Shown here piece by piece: positions 7,662-15,917 of a stretch of 17,301 nt of DNA. The position numbers and the translations under genes are program-made. This DNA is from GCA-2699365 sp036160955 (lineage in GTDB: Bacteria; Verrucomicrobiota; Verrucomicrobiia; Opitutales; Coraliomargaritaceae). The DNA lies in contig JAYYDJ010000068.1 of the NCBI GenBank assembly GCA_036160955.1, positions 1-17,301 of the forward strand. Reading direction: 5' to 3'. Positions within the stretch are counted from its first letter, which is position 1, and every line of letters begins with the position of its first letter. The notes beneath the pieces were generated by a model. It saw nothing but the letters and a program-made list of their open reading frames with translations. It was not told the origin of the DNA and ran no database searches.

Positions 7662-10600
7662 AAATTGTCTGCTATCTTTTTTATCGGTTATCGTAGTAAC
7701 GTTACCATTTAAACCTGTATATGCGGAGGCTCAGGTTAAGAATTTTCCAGAGATCAGTTTAGAAGGTCTTGCGCACAAAGTGGACGCTTTAGTAGAACAT
7801 AGCCCGGACGAAGCAATTGCGTACATGGTAGAAATTAAAATGCGCCTTACCAACTCAATGAGTGAGGAGTATCGTAACATCTATTGCGAAAATCTTTTTC
7901 GCTTAGGTCTAACTCATATGAGTGCCTACAATCAGTTATCAGATGCTAAATGGCTATTAGGTGCAGTACCTTATTGGACAGAATTTACTTCTGATTTTTT
8001 GAGTGATTCTCGCCATTCACTGGCCATGCTAAATCTCGGGGACTGCTACTACGGAGCAGAATACTGGAGTGATGCAATGGATGTATATTTACACGCAATT
8101 GAGGTTTACTCCATGCAGATCGATTCAGAGGATTTGTTAGGAATATTAGAGCGCATTTACCACGCTTCAAATTCTTCTGCCCGTGAGAATGAAGCTAAGA
8201 AAGTTCTGTGGAAATTTTTAGGTGAAAAATACAGTTATTCTATCCGTATTTTTTGTTTGGAAGCCTTATTTGATGACTCATTGAAGAATAATAATATCTC
8301 TGAGCTTTTAAAATTAGTAGGTATAATCAATTCCGATCCTTTATTTCGCTATAATACTGGTTTGAACATTCGGTTACTGCACACTGGAGATAAATTTGAG
8401 GATGAAGAGCGATATTTAGAAGCGAGTCTTTTATTTTCAATGGTTCTTCCACTGAAAGTTTTATTAGCTTCAGTAGAGGAACGTCTTATAATTAACGAAG
8501 AAAAAGCATTTTCTAATCGTTCCTTTGGATTAAATGATGAGAATGTGGCTAACTTGATTGATGAACTCCGAGCTAAGCGAATAGAACTTTTAGATGCCCC
8601 TAAATACTCGGCTAATTTGCAATGGCGCCAAGCTCGCGTACTTGCATTAATGAATCGTAAATATGAGGCTTACTTTGCTTATCTGCGACTGATTGAAGAG
8701 TATTCCGATCACAAACATATAGAGCAGTTTCATTACGCTACTTTTATTCAAAGCATCGAATGCGAATACTTTAAAGAAGCAGTTACTCTTGGAGAAAAGT
8801 ACTTATCGGATCCATCTTACATACTATTCGAAAAACCGATAGCCATTCATATGGCTGGTCTTTATAGTCGTTTTGGAGAGGTTGAAAAACTTTCACAATT
8901 AGCCGATAGCTTTCTCCATCGATTTCCTTTTGATAGAGTCGCAGCGCAAGTGTGTCACTTTCTTGGACAAACCTTATTTACCAAGGGCATGGTAGAGCGA
9001 ATTGTTAACGATTTTCCAGCATGGACAGCTGAATACCCAGATGGTGCTTTCGTCGATAGTGTTTATTATTGGCTAGGAATGGCTAATTTATTTATGGGAG
9101 ATTTTCAGTCAGCGCTGGTAGAGTTTGACTCTTTGTTACAAGCTCACCCAGGAAGTGTTTTTGTTAAAGAGGCGGAATTTCGTAGGGGAGTAGCTTTTTT
9201 CGGTATGAGTGAATATAAGTTATCTCGAGAGGTATTTGAAAAATGGTTAGCTCAAGCGTATGAGCATCCGTTACTGCCAGAGGCACATGTTTTTATGGGG
9301 GACATAGATGCAATAGAAGCCAATGTAGAAAGTGCTCTAGAAAATTACCGTTTAGTAGAAAGTTTCGGTGGTTCGCTTTCTTTAATAGAGCATAGTTATT
9401 TTGAGTCCAGTTCTCTACTAGTCGCCAACAAGAGATATTTAGAGCATGAAACTCTATTAAAGAAATTTGTAGATAAATACCCCGATTCAAAGTTATGCTC
9501 TGAGGCTATATTAAGAGTAGCAGAGTGTGCTTTTGAGCGTGGTAACATAGCTCAAGGATTTGAATATTTAAAAAAAGGAATTGAGCGCTTTGGCGACGAG
9601 AATAATTCCGATCATGTTGATATATTGTTGGATACTTGGTGGAAAGTTGATTCTTCCATAAGGAAAGGTAATTTAGTTACGAATGCATTTATTAAAAGAC
9701 TGCTTAGTGATGAAGAATTCAGAGCCAAGATGCTATACAATCGCATAGAGCAGATACGCTATTTCGACAATAATCCAAACCTTCAATTGGATCTCAAAGA
9801 GTTGCTTACGAAGCGGCACCCGCTCCACAAATCTTTATCTAAACATACCGCCCAAAATTCTATTGCTAGTTCAGCTAATGCTCTATCGATAGATGATTAC
9901 CCATCTTTGATTGCTGTAACCGATTCGTTAGCGTTGAAGTACAGTAAGTTGCCTAAGCTTAATGCTGAGGAGTCTTTTCGTGCAATGCATGATAGAGCAA
10001 TAGAAAATAACAAAAAGACACTAGCTATGCGTCTATTACGTGTCCTTAATGTTTGTTGTGGAGAACCTGTAGATCTAAATATTTTTGATTCTAATATTGA
10101 TGAAATAGTGAGTCCTGCAACACTCGCTTGGATCGCTGAAATAGAGTCGTACTCTTACCCTGAACGTGCGATTGAACGCTTGCTTAAGTTAGTAAATAAA
10201 TATCCAGAAAATCCAGCTGCTGCAGATGCGTTTTTTTTGTTAGGTCAATTGGAATATAATCGGAGTAATTATAATGATTCAGAAAAATACTATGCAAGGG
10301 TGTTGGAGGAGTATTTTGAAAATGATTTAGCCCCCAGGGCTGCTGTTGCTCGCGGAGATGCTCTTTGCGAGGCAAATCGCTACGAAGAAGCGATAACCGC
10401 CTATTCGTTAGTTCTTAATCAGAGAAATTGGAGGGGTGAAATCTGGGCGGAGGTTACATATAAGATTGGGTACTGTTTTGTTTTGAATCAAGACTATGGT
10501 AAAGCTCAGGGGTTATTTGAACGCACATATCTAGGATTTAGTGGTTATCTCAACTGGACGGGTAAAGCTGTATTAGCAAGTGGTAAACTATTAGAAGATT

Positions 10601-10740
10601 TAGAAGACAAAGAATCCGCATATCGCACGTATAGCTTTTTTATAAATCTGTTGCACGCGAAGGATTCACCACACTACGAAGAAATATTATTAAGAATGGC
10701 TACTCTTTTAGATAATAATGAAAACATTCAATCGATCTAA
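7654..10740 (+). CDS. large periplasmic TPR-repeat protein (TTG start)
   Basis: I place the start at TTG 7654, giving 1028 residues. GGAGG at 7641-7645 sits 8 bases upstream, and translation from here gives a clean signal peptide (TKN, hydrophobic core, then PVYA before EAQ). The in-frame ATG at 7585 would bury this signal behind 23 extra residues. The start overlaps the amylase stop by 8 bases, suggesting translational coupling. The mature protein is an alpha-helical solenoid. Clear TPR-like units with W.LG/Y..A...F/P motifs occur around residues 460-530 (VDSVYYWLGMANLFMGDFQS) and 828-950 (AADAFFLLGQLEYNRSNYND and following), and weaker ones elsewhere. It recalls the TPR partner CpoB/YbgF of Tol-Pal, but is far larger. 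Followed by a second repeat protein and ExbB/ExbD/ExbD, it is probably a periplasmic scaffold for that motor. No enzymatic motif was seen. Confidence 0.82.
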   Translation: MTKNCLLSFLSVIVVTLPFKPVYAEAQVKNFPEISLEGLAHKVDALVEHSPDEAIAYMVEIKMRLTNSMSEEYRNIYCENLFRLGLTHMSAYNQLSDAKWLLGAVPYWTEFTSDFLSDSRHSLAMLNLGDCYYGAEYWSDAMDVYLHAIEVYSMQIDSEDLLGILERIYHASNSSARENEAKKVLWKFLGEKYSYSIRIFCLEALFDDSLKNNNISELLKLVGIINSDPLFRYNTGLNIRLLHTGDKFEDEERYLEASLLFSMVLPLKVLLASVEERLIINEEKAFSNRSFGLNDENVANLIDELRAKRIELLDAPKYSANLQWRQARVLALMNRKYEAYFAYLRLIEEYSDHKHIEQFHYATFIQSIECEYFKEAVTLGEKYLSDPSYILFEKPIAIHMAGLYSRFGEVEKLSQLADSFLHRFPFDRVAAQVCHFLGQTLFTKGMVERIVNDFPAWTAEYPDGAFVDSVYYWLGMANLFMGDFQSALVEFDSLLQAHPGSVFVKEAEFRRGVAFFGMSEYKLSREVFEKWLAQAYEHPLLPEAHVFMGDIDAIEANVESALENYRLVESFGGSLSLIEHSYFESSSLLVANKRYLEHETLLKKFVDKYPDSKLCSEAILRVAECAFERGNIAQGFEYLKKGIERFGDENNSDHVDILLDTWWKVDSSIRKGNLVTNAFIKRLLSDEEFRAKMLYNRIEQIRYFDNNPNLQLDLKELLTKRHPLHKSLSKHTAQNSIASSANALSIDDYPSLIAVTDSLALKYSKLPKLNAEESFRAMHDRAIENNKKTLAMRLLRVLNVCCGEPVDLNIFDSNIDEIVSPATLAWIAEIESYSYPERAIERLLKLVNKYPENPAAADAFFLLGQLEYNRSNYNDSEKYYARVLEEYFENDLAPRAAVARGDALCEANRYEEAITAYSLVLNQRNWRGEIWAEVTYKIGYCFVLNQDYGKAQGLFERTYLGFSGYLNWTGKAVLASGKLLEDLEDKESAYRTYSFFINLLHAKDSPHYEEILLRMATLLDNNENIQSI

Positions 10741-11788
10741 GTACTATCTATTTGCTTTTCTATCTCTTGTGGTCTGCATACCGCTCAACGCAATTGAATT
10801 ACTAGTAGAGCTTCATTATCCCACTAGAACGGATAAAGTTTTACTAACCGGAATTGATGGAAACTCTCTAGTCTTTCGTCCGACGGGGCAAGATGATGGA
10901 GGACGTGCTTATTTAGAGATTGAAGATCTTAAAAGGCAGAAAGTGGCTCTTAATTACTTATTATCAGAGAAGTTTTATAATGGTATAGAAAGACTTAACG
11001 AAAATCGACCAATCCAAGCTTTACCACTTCTTGAAGTCGAGGCAGGTCAATTGTTAGAATATAATATACTAAGTCAGTTGCCAGGTAATTACTTGCCTGC
11101 AGTTCTGCCTTACATGGATGCGTTACATGATAGCCGAAATTGGAATAGACTTGTCGCAGTAATAGTTGAGATTCCTTTGGAAAATAGTCCTACCGAGATT
11201 GTTCAAAAAGTAGGAGATATTGCATTCACGCTTTATAAGGAGAAGCGTGGTGCAGCTTTAGACATAGTGCACAAAAAAATAATCAGCATCTCGCAGGTTC
11301 CACCGGAGCATGTTGCTAGTTTCTCTGATATCGCTAACTCATGGCGACAGGCTAAAGAATATCAAAAAGCTTATGAACTATATAGGTTAATCAATGCAAA
11401 TGATAGATCCCTGAAGCATCCATCTGTATTATGGGCAGCTTATTGCGGTTTTTATTGCTTAGATAATGATAGTTTAGAAAAAATTTACTCTAAGCTTCCT
11501 GAAATAGATGCAGGGCAAGCGTATTTTTCTCTTAGGAGATTATTAGATACTCGCTGGTACCTAAATAAAGGCGATTATCCTGCAGCAATACGTAATGCCG
11601 CAGAAGGTAAGGTTTATGCCAACGCAACAGAGCCTTGGTATCCCGAACTCATTCATACGCTTGCTGTTTTGTATTCAAATATGAATTTAGTCGATGAAGG
11701 TTCACTTGCTCATCGCGAAGTTTCTGCAATTTTTCCAAATAGCCGTTGGGCTAAAAAAAGCCTTCAATCATTGAAGGATCAGAAATGA
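10718..11788 (+). CDS. periplasmic helical-repeat (TPR-like) protein
   Basis: This 356-residue protein has a signal peptide (KTFNRSKYY, a hydrophobic core, then IPLNA, cleavage after about residue 25). An in-frame TAG lies 9 bases upstream of the ATG, so the start is well fixed, and it overlaps the preceding gene by 23 bases. The first 60-70 mature residues look like a small beta domain (KVLLTGIDGNSLVFRP, then AYLEIEDL). The rest is helical with TPR-like segments, for example WRQAKEYQKAYELYRLI near residues 208-224, LNKGDYPAAIRNA near 284-296, and a final HTLAVLYSNMNLVDEG unit. Its position between the large TPR protein and ExbB suggests it is another periplasmic partner of the ExbBD motor. 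I recognise no specific family, and no catalytic residues are evident. Confidence 0.75.
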   Translation: MKTFNRSKYYLFAFLSLVVCIPLNAIELLVELHYPTRTDKVLLTGIDGNSLVFRPTGQDDGGRAYLEIEDLKRQKVALNYLLSEKFYNGIERLNENRPIQALPLLEVEAGQLLEYNILSQLPGNYLPAVLPYMDALHDSRNWNRLVAVIVEIPLENSPTEIVQKVGDIAFTLYKEKRGAALDIVHKKIISISQVPPEHVASFSDIANSWRQAKEYQKAYELYRLINANDRSLKHPSVLWAAYCGFYCLDNDSLEKIYSKLPEIDAGQAYFSLRRLLDTRWYLNKGDYPAAIRNAAEGKVYANATEPWYPELIHTLAVLYSNMNLVDEGSLAHREVSAIFPNSRWAKKSLQSLKDQK

Positions 11789-11798
11789 ATAACCTATT

Positions 11799-12572
11799 AT
11801 GAATAATATAATTACAAAACTTCAATTAACGCCGATCTATGTCTTAGCGGTAACTATGGTTCTTAATTGCAAAAGCTTGAGTGCAGAAGTGATAAGTAGC
11901 CCAGAGCCAGATAGTACTGAAAATGTGGTCACCTTGTGGACACTTTTTAAGCAGGGTGGTTGGGCCATGTATCCTTTACTGGCTTTTTCAATTACTCTAG
12001 TCGGGTTAGCTGTATATTGTTTACTTCTTATTCGTGATTCTCGATTCACGCAACCAGAAGCCCTTGATGATTTAAAGAAAGCTGTGCAGTCTGGCGACTA
12101 TGAAAAGTGTCTCGATGCTTGCCATAACAATGAAGGTTACATGACGGAAATTCTTTCTATTGCTTTTGAGACCGTTGGTCAGGGGCATCGCTCCGTAAAC
12201 GCAGTCAATGAAGCTATGGAAGAACGGGCAAGTAAGATATTGGCAAAGCCATTAGTTTTTGTCCAGTATCTTCAAGTTATAGCTTCGATTGCCCCCATGA
12301 TGGGCTTACTAGGTACGGTTAGCGGCATGGTTAAGGCCTTTCGTAATATTGCTTCCCAAGGTTTAGGAAAACCGGAGTTACTCGCAAATAATATTTCTGA
12401 GGCACTTGTAACTACCGCAAGTGGACTACTGATAGCTATTCCTGCGCTAATGGCATATTTTTACTTTAAAAATAGATATCTAGCTGCTTCATCAGGAGTT
12501 TATGAACAGCTTGGATCTATGACGCGAATGATGTCTAAAGAAGGAATGCTTTCAGATAATTATAATCGCTAA
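11799..12572 (+). CDS. exbB: ExbB/TolQ/MotA-family proton channel protein
   Basis: This 257-residue protein has the three-helix ExbB/TolQ topology: TM1 about 56-78 (after GGWAMYPL), TM2 about 152-178 and TM3 about 203-223. The family signature runs through APMMGLLGTVSGMVKAF (165-181) and the helix around ISEALVTTASGLLIAIPAL (199-217). A cytoplasmic loop lies between TM1 and TM2. An extra N-terminal signal-peptide-like segment (about 1-30, ending LSAEV) is a form I associate with Verrucomicrobiota and some proteobacterial ExbB proteins. With the ExbD proteins it should form an inner-membrane complex that turns proton flow into force on a periplasmic partner. It starts 10 bases after the preceding stop without a clear ribosome binding site. 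The family does not by itself distinguish TonB-type from Tol-Pal-type service. Confidence 0.93.
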   Translation: MNNIITKLQLTPIYVLAVTMVLNCKSLSAEVISSPEPDSTENVVTLWTLFKQGGWAMYPLLAFSITLVGLAVYCLLLIRDSRFTQPEALDDLKKAVQSGDYEKCLDACHNNEGYMTEILSIAFETVGQGHRSVNAVNEAMEERASKILAKPLVFVQYLQVIASIAPMMGLLGTVSGMVKAFRNIASQGLGKPELLANNISEALVTTASGLLIAIPALMAYFYFKNRYLAASSGVYEQLGSMTRMMSKEGMLSDNYNR

Positions 12573-12595
12573 ATAGCTGTTTATACCCGGATCTT

Positions 12596-13009
12596 GTGAA
12601 ACCCCAACGCCATACTGAAGACGGTAATGATCTTCCGGATCTGACGCCGATGATCGATATCGTTTTCCTACTTATTGTATTTTTTATGACAGTGGCTACT
12701 TTGCAGGTGCAAGAGTTAATAGAGATAGATGTGCCAATAGCTGCTGATGCTGTCATTCCAGATGATCGCAGCGCAAGAGCGGTAGTAACTATTCAGAATG
12801 ATGGCGCCTTGTTTTTTGGTTCAAAGCCAATCAGCGTTGACGATTTATCCGCTTATGTAAATCAGGCTAGAGAAGCGAATCCAAAGCTTAAAGTATACAT
12901 CCGAGCTGACGCTAAAGTTCCCTTTAAGAATGTCCGAAAACTCTTCTCAGCTGCCGCAGAAGTAGGTGTGCAAAACGTTATTTTTGCTAGCTACCAGAGT
13001 AACAAATAA
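12596..13009 (+). CDS. exbD: ExbD/TolR-family protein, first copy (GTG start)
   Basis: This 137-residue protein starts at GTG 12596. No in-frame ATG precedes the conserved helix, so the GTG is needed to retain the cytoplasmic tail. The family signature DLTPMIDIVFLLIVFFM is present, with D21 as the proton-carrying Asp equivalent to ExbD D25 of E. coli. One transmembrane helix is followed by a periplasmic domain of about 95 residues ending in the typical pattern: VYIRADAKVPFKNVRKLFSA (about residues 100-119) and a final VQNVIFAS strand. It would act with ExbB as the motor core. It lies 23 bases after exbB and 6 bases before a second, different ExbD. Confidence 0.93.
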   Translation: MKPQRHTEDGNDLPDLTPMIDIVFLLIVFFMTVATLQVQELIEIDVPIAADAVIPDDRSARAVVTIQNDGALFFGSKPISVDDLSAYVNQAREANPKLKVYIRADAKVPFKNVRKLFSAAAEVGVQNVIFASYQSNK

Positions 13010-13015
13010 AGTCAT

Positions 13016-13453
13016 ATGAAAGCTCGCCGAACTCTTATTATAGAAGACCGTGTGGATCTAACTCCGATGATAGATATAGTCTTTCTGCTTTTGATTTATT
13101 TTATGGTGACCACCTCTATTATAAAAGAAGAAGCGGACTTGGGAGTCACATTACCATCTAGTATGGCTGCGGCAAGTGACTCTCCGCTGCCGGAGCAACA
13201 TTACATTGATATCCTTTTTGACGGAACAACTTTACTAAACGGAATGCCGACGGATAATCCGGGTAATCCTGAGTTGCCTAATCTCAAGCGTACTCTTTTG
13301 AGCCTGAAACTTTCCTCAGATAGAGCTGGTTTGAAGACCTTAATAGTAATTCAGCCCGACTCCGAAGCATTTCAGCAAAGCGTAGTCAATGTTCTCAATG
13401 TTCTTAAGTCTGTGGGAATTAGATCAATATCTTTTGGCGAAGGCTTAAACTAA
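13016..13453 (+). CDS. exbD: ExbD/TolR-family protein, second copy
   Basis: This 145-residue protein has the signature DLTPMIDIVFLLLIYFM with the conserved Asp at D20, one transmembrane helix, and a periplasmic domain ending in a VLNVLKSVGIRSISFGEG strand. It shares the N-terminal motif with the preceding ExbD, but the periplasmic domains differ substantially, including an insertion around residues 80-95 here (PTDNPGNPELPNLKRTL). Paired exbD genes after one exbB are known in several bacteria, and ExbD acts as a dimer. A heterodimeric ExbD pair is therefore plausible but not shown. The ATG lies 6 bases after the previous stop. Confidence 0.92.
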   Translation: MKARRTLIIEDRVDLTPMIDIVFLLLIYFMVTTSIIKEEADLGVTLPSSMAAASDSPLPEQHYIDILFDGTTLLNGMPTDNPGNPELPNLKRTLLSLKLSSDRAGLKTLIVIQPDSEAFQQSVVNVLNVLKSVGIRSISFGEGLN

Positions 13454-13467
13454 TTTTTATTTTTGAT

Positions 13468-14304
13468 ATGATAACATTGTGGCCAATCTATCGCTTATTT
13501 AACAAGATTTTCACAGGCTTTCTTTTATTCTTGCTTGTAGATTATTGCTACGGACAAAGCTATGTTTCAGGCGAAGATGAGTCATATTACAAATCTTACC
13601 AAGATGGATGGCAGAGCGGCGATAAAAGTGGCCGAGGATTCCAGGAATGGACTTTACAGGCGCCGCAATATGATAGTGCTGAAGAAGAGCAATATGCTGG
13701 TTTTTTTATTGCTGAATCCAATCGTGAATCTGATTTGGGGTCTTTCGCGAGCAAGGGTAAGGCCTTCGGTATTTTCGCTAATGGTACTAGTTTTGAAGAG
13801 ACGGTTGCTTTTCGTGCATTCGATCATCCCTTAGAAGTGGGTGATGTATTTTCATTTAGATTCAAATTTTCTGGATTTTTAAATAAATTTGAGCGCGACT
13901 CGGATAAATTATCTAGCGTTGGATTTGCTTTACGTCACACCGTTGAAGCGTATGCATCGAGCTCAATTGCGAAGAGCCGTGTTTTCGCATTTGTTATTTT
14001 AGAGGGTTTTAGTACATATCAAATATTTGATGGACCGAAGAGATTTAACACACGTATTTTTATTGATCCACAAGGCGCAGAAGTCGGTTTTAGGGTCAAT
14101 GATAGTGGTTATGATATTCAGATAATAACGTTAAGTGATCATACCATTTATAATTTAAATAACCGCTCTTTTGCTCAGTTGGAGTTATTTAATAAAGACC
14201 AAAATCGATCTCCACTAGCTATTCGAGGATTTGCGTTTTTTAATCTCAATGGTGGTGCGAATAATGCATATTTTAATGCCCTACAACTATCTTCTAATGA
14301 ATAA
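13468..14304 (+). CDS. secreted protein, paralogue of the PEP-CTERM protein but without the anchor
   Basis: This 278-residue protein has a signal peptide (basic/hydrophobic N-terminus, LLFLLVDYCYG, cleavage after about Gly29). The mature part aligns by eye with the PEP-CTERM protein at 828-1610 in the same order: KSGRGFQEWTL vs HGSGFNAWDL, YAGFFIAES vs FAGGFIGDS, AFGIFAN vs SFGLFAN, 'AFRAF...L.VGD.F' vs 'AVRGF...L.VND.F', and NNAYFNALQL vs NNLYFNSMQV. The paralogue then has VPEP, a helix and RRR, whereas this one stops two residues after the shared block with SSNE, so it should be soluble or periplasmic. The function is unknown. Its place between the ExbBD module and malQ suggests a role in alpha-glucan use, perhaps glycan binding; that is inference. 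It overlaps malQ by 8 bases. Confidence 0.78.
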   Translation: MITLWPIYRLFNKIFTGFLLFLLVDYCYGQSYVSGEDESYYKSYQDGWQSGDKSGRGFQEWTLQAPQYDSAEEEQYAGFFIAESNRESDLGSFASKGKAFGIFANGTSFEETVAFRAFDHPLEVGDVFSFRFKFSGFLNKFERDSDKLSSVGFALRHTVEAYASSSIAKSRVFAFVILEGFSTYQIFDGPKRFNTRIFIDPQGAEVGFRVNDSGYDIQIITLSDHTIYNLNNRSFAQLELFNKDQNRSPLAIRGFAFFNLNGGANNAYFNALQLSSNE

Positions 14305-15886
14305 TGACGACAAAACAGATAGGGCAGACAAATGTCTCTTTGATCGAGATTGTGGCATCCTACTACATCCCACCTGCCTACCAGGTCCTTTTGGAATAGG
14401 GGATATTGGACCCTCAGCAATTAAATGGATTAACCTGCTCGCAGACGCGCAACAAAATATATGGCAGATACTACCCATGAATCCGTCTGGCTATGGGGAT
14501 TCACCTTATCAAGGGCTCTCAGCATCGGCAGCTAACCCAATTCTTATTAGTCCTGAGCAGTTATGTACGGAAGGATTGCTTAGTGCTGATGAATTAGAGC
14601 TCTTGAAAGTGCCAGCAAGTGGACGAACTAATTACTCTTTAGTATACAAAAATAAAAAAAGAATGACTAGTATTGCTGCGAGTCGTTTTTTTAATTCAGA
14701 TCAATCAAACCATCTATATAAGCGCTATCTTAAATTCGTCCAACATTCTTCAGATTGGTTGCCGGAGTATGCCTTGTTTTATGCTCTCAAAGAAAAGCAT
14801 TCAGGCGTATCTTGGACAGACTGGCCTGCTAAGTTTCGCGATAGAGATTCTGATGCGCTGCAGCATGTATCTGTTGAATTAAAGGAAATCATTGACCGTG
14901 TTACTTTTGAGCAATTCATCCTTACTGAGCAGTGGTCTTTGCTTCGCGCTAAGGCATTTGAAAGCGGTGTCCGTATAGTTGGTGATTTACCAATTTTCGT
15001 CGCGCACGACAGCGTGGATGTTTGGTCCAGGCCGGAACTTTTTAATTTGTGCGCGGATGGTAAGCCTTCTGTCGTAGCAGGTGTACCGCCTGATTATTTC
15101 TCCGCTACTGGGCAGCTATGGGGTAATCCACTATATAACTGGGAAGCGCATCGTAGCGATAATTTTGATTGGTGGTGTACTCGACTTAAAAATATTCTTA
15201 ACTGGGTTGATATTGTTCGAGTCGATCACTTCAGAGGTTTTGATTCCTATTGGGAGATTCCAGCAGACTCTAAAACTGCGCAGAAAGGCCGATGGATTCC
15301 TTCTTGTGGCGATGAGATTCTTCGTGAATTTAGTAAAATCTGTGGCCATCCTATGCCCCTCATTGCAGAGGATCTAGGTGTGATCACTGATGCAGTGATT
15401 GAGCTGCGTGAAAGGTATCAACTTCCTGGGATTCGTATTCTACAATTTGCTTTTGGTAATGACCCCATGCGATCTAGCTTTATCCCTGAATCTTATGATA
15501 AATCTTGTGTAGCATATAGCGGTACACACGATAACGATACTACCATGGGATGGTTTCATAGCGTATCAGGTGAAAGTAGTACTCGTAGCGATATAGAAAT
15601 TAATGCGGAGAGAGCATCTGCCCTAGATTATTTCGGAAGCGATGGTTCCGAAATCCATTTGGATTTTATTCGTAGTATATACGCTTCAGATGCAGCTGCA
15701 GCTATTATACCACTGCAGGATCTATTAGGCTTTGGTTCAGATGCCCGCATGAATACTCCGGGTAATTCTTCAGGTAGCTGGGTTTGGCGACTTCACAATA
15801 CGGACGGTTTGGCCGAAGCGATGAAAACTTTAGAAACTATTACAATAAAAACTTCACGTGGATTAAGTCGTAAGAAAATAACTTAA
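14297..15886 (+). CDS. malQ: 4-alpha-glucanotransferase (amylomaltase, GH77)
   Basis: The chosen ATG 14297 gives 529 residues, close to the usual MalQ length. The in-frame ATG at 14231 would add 22 residues inside the upstream gene and lacks support. GH77 hallmarks run throughout: an N-terminal GILLHPTCLPGPFGIGDIG, then QILPMNPSGYGDSPYQ, DLPIFVAHDSVDVW, VPPDYFSATGQLWGNPLY, VRVDHFRGF with nucleophile D310, IAEDLGVIT with acid/base E358, and SGTHDNDT with the stabilising D412. There is no signal peptide, so it is cytoplasmic. It would transfer glucan segments between malto-oligosaccharides imported by the following transporter, releasing glucose and longer chains for phosphorylase. It overlaps the upstream stop by 8 bases, so coupled translation is likely. 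Confidence 0.95.
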   Translation: MNNDDKTDRADKCLFDRDCGILLHPTCLPGPFGIGDIGPSAIKWINLLADAQQNIWQILPMNPSGYGDSPYQGLSASAANPILISPEQLCTEGLLSADELELLKVPASGRTNYSLVYKNKKRMTSIAASRFFNSDQSNHLYKRYLKFVQHSSDWLPEYALFYALKEKHSGVSWTDWPAKFRDRDSDALQHVSVELKEIIDRVTFEQFILTEQWSLLRAKAFESGVRIVGDLPIFVAHDSVDVWSRPELFNLCADGKPSVVAGVPPDYFSATGQLWGNPLYNWEAHRSDNFDWWCTRLKNILNWVDIVRVDHFRGFDSYWEIPADSKTAQKGRWIPSCGDEILREFSKICGHPMPLIAEDLGVITDAVIELRERYQLPGIRILQFAFGNDPMRSSFIPESYDKSCVAYSGTHDNDTTMGWFHSVSGESSTRSDIEINAERASALDYFGSDGSEIHLDFIRSIYASDAAAAIIPLQDLLGFGSDARMNTPGNSSGSWVWRLHNTDGLAEAMKTLETITIKTSRGLSRKKIT

Positions 15887-15917
15887 TCAATTTTACACAC
15901 ACATACACTATACAAAA

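Noticed and set aside
14231..14296. Longer N-terminus for MalQ from ATG 14231
   Set aside because: The extra 22 residues lie inside the preceding gene and are not part of GH77; ATG 14297 overlaps the stop by 8 bases in the same way as the 7654 junction.
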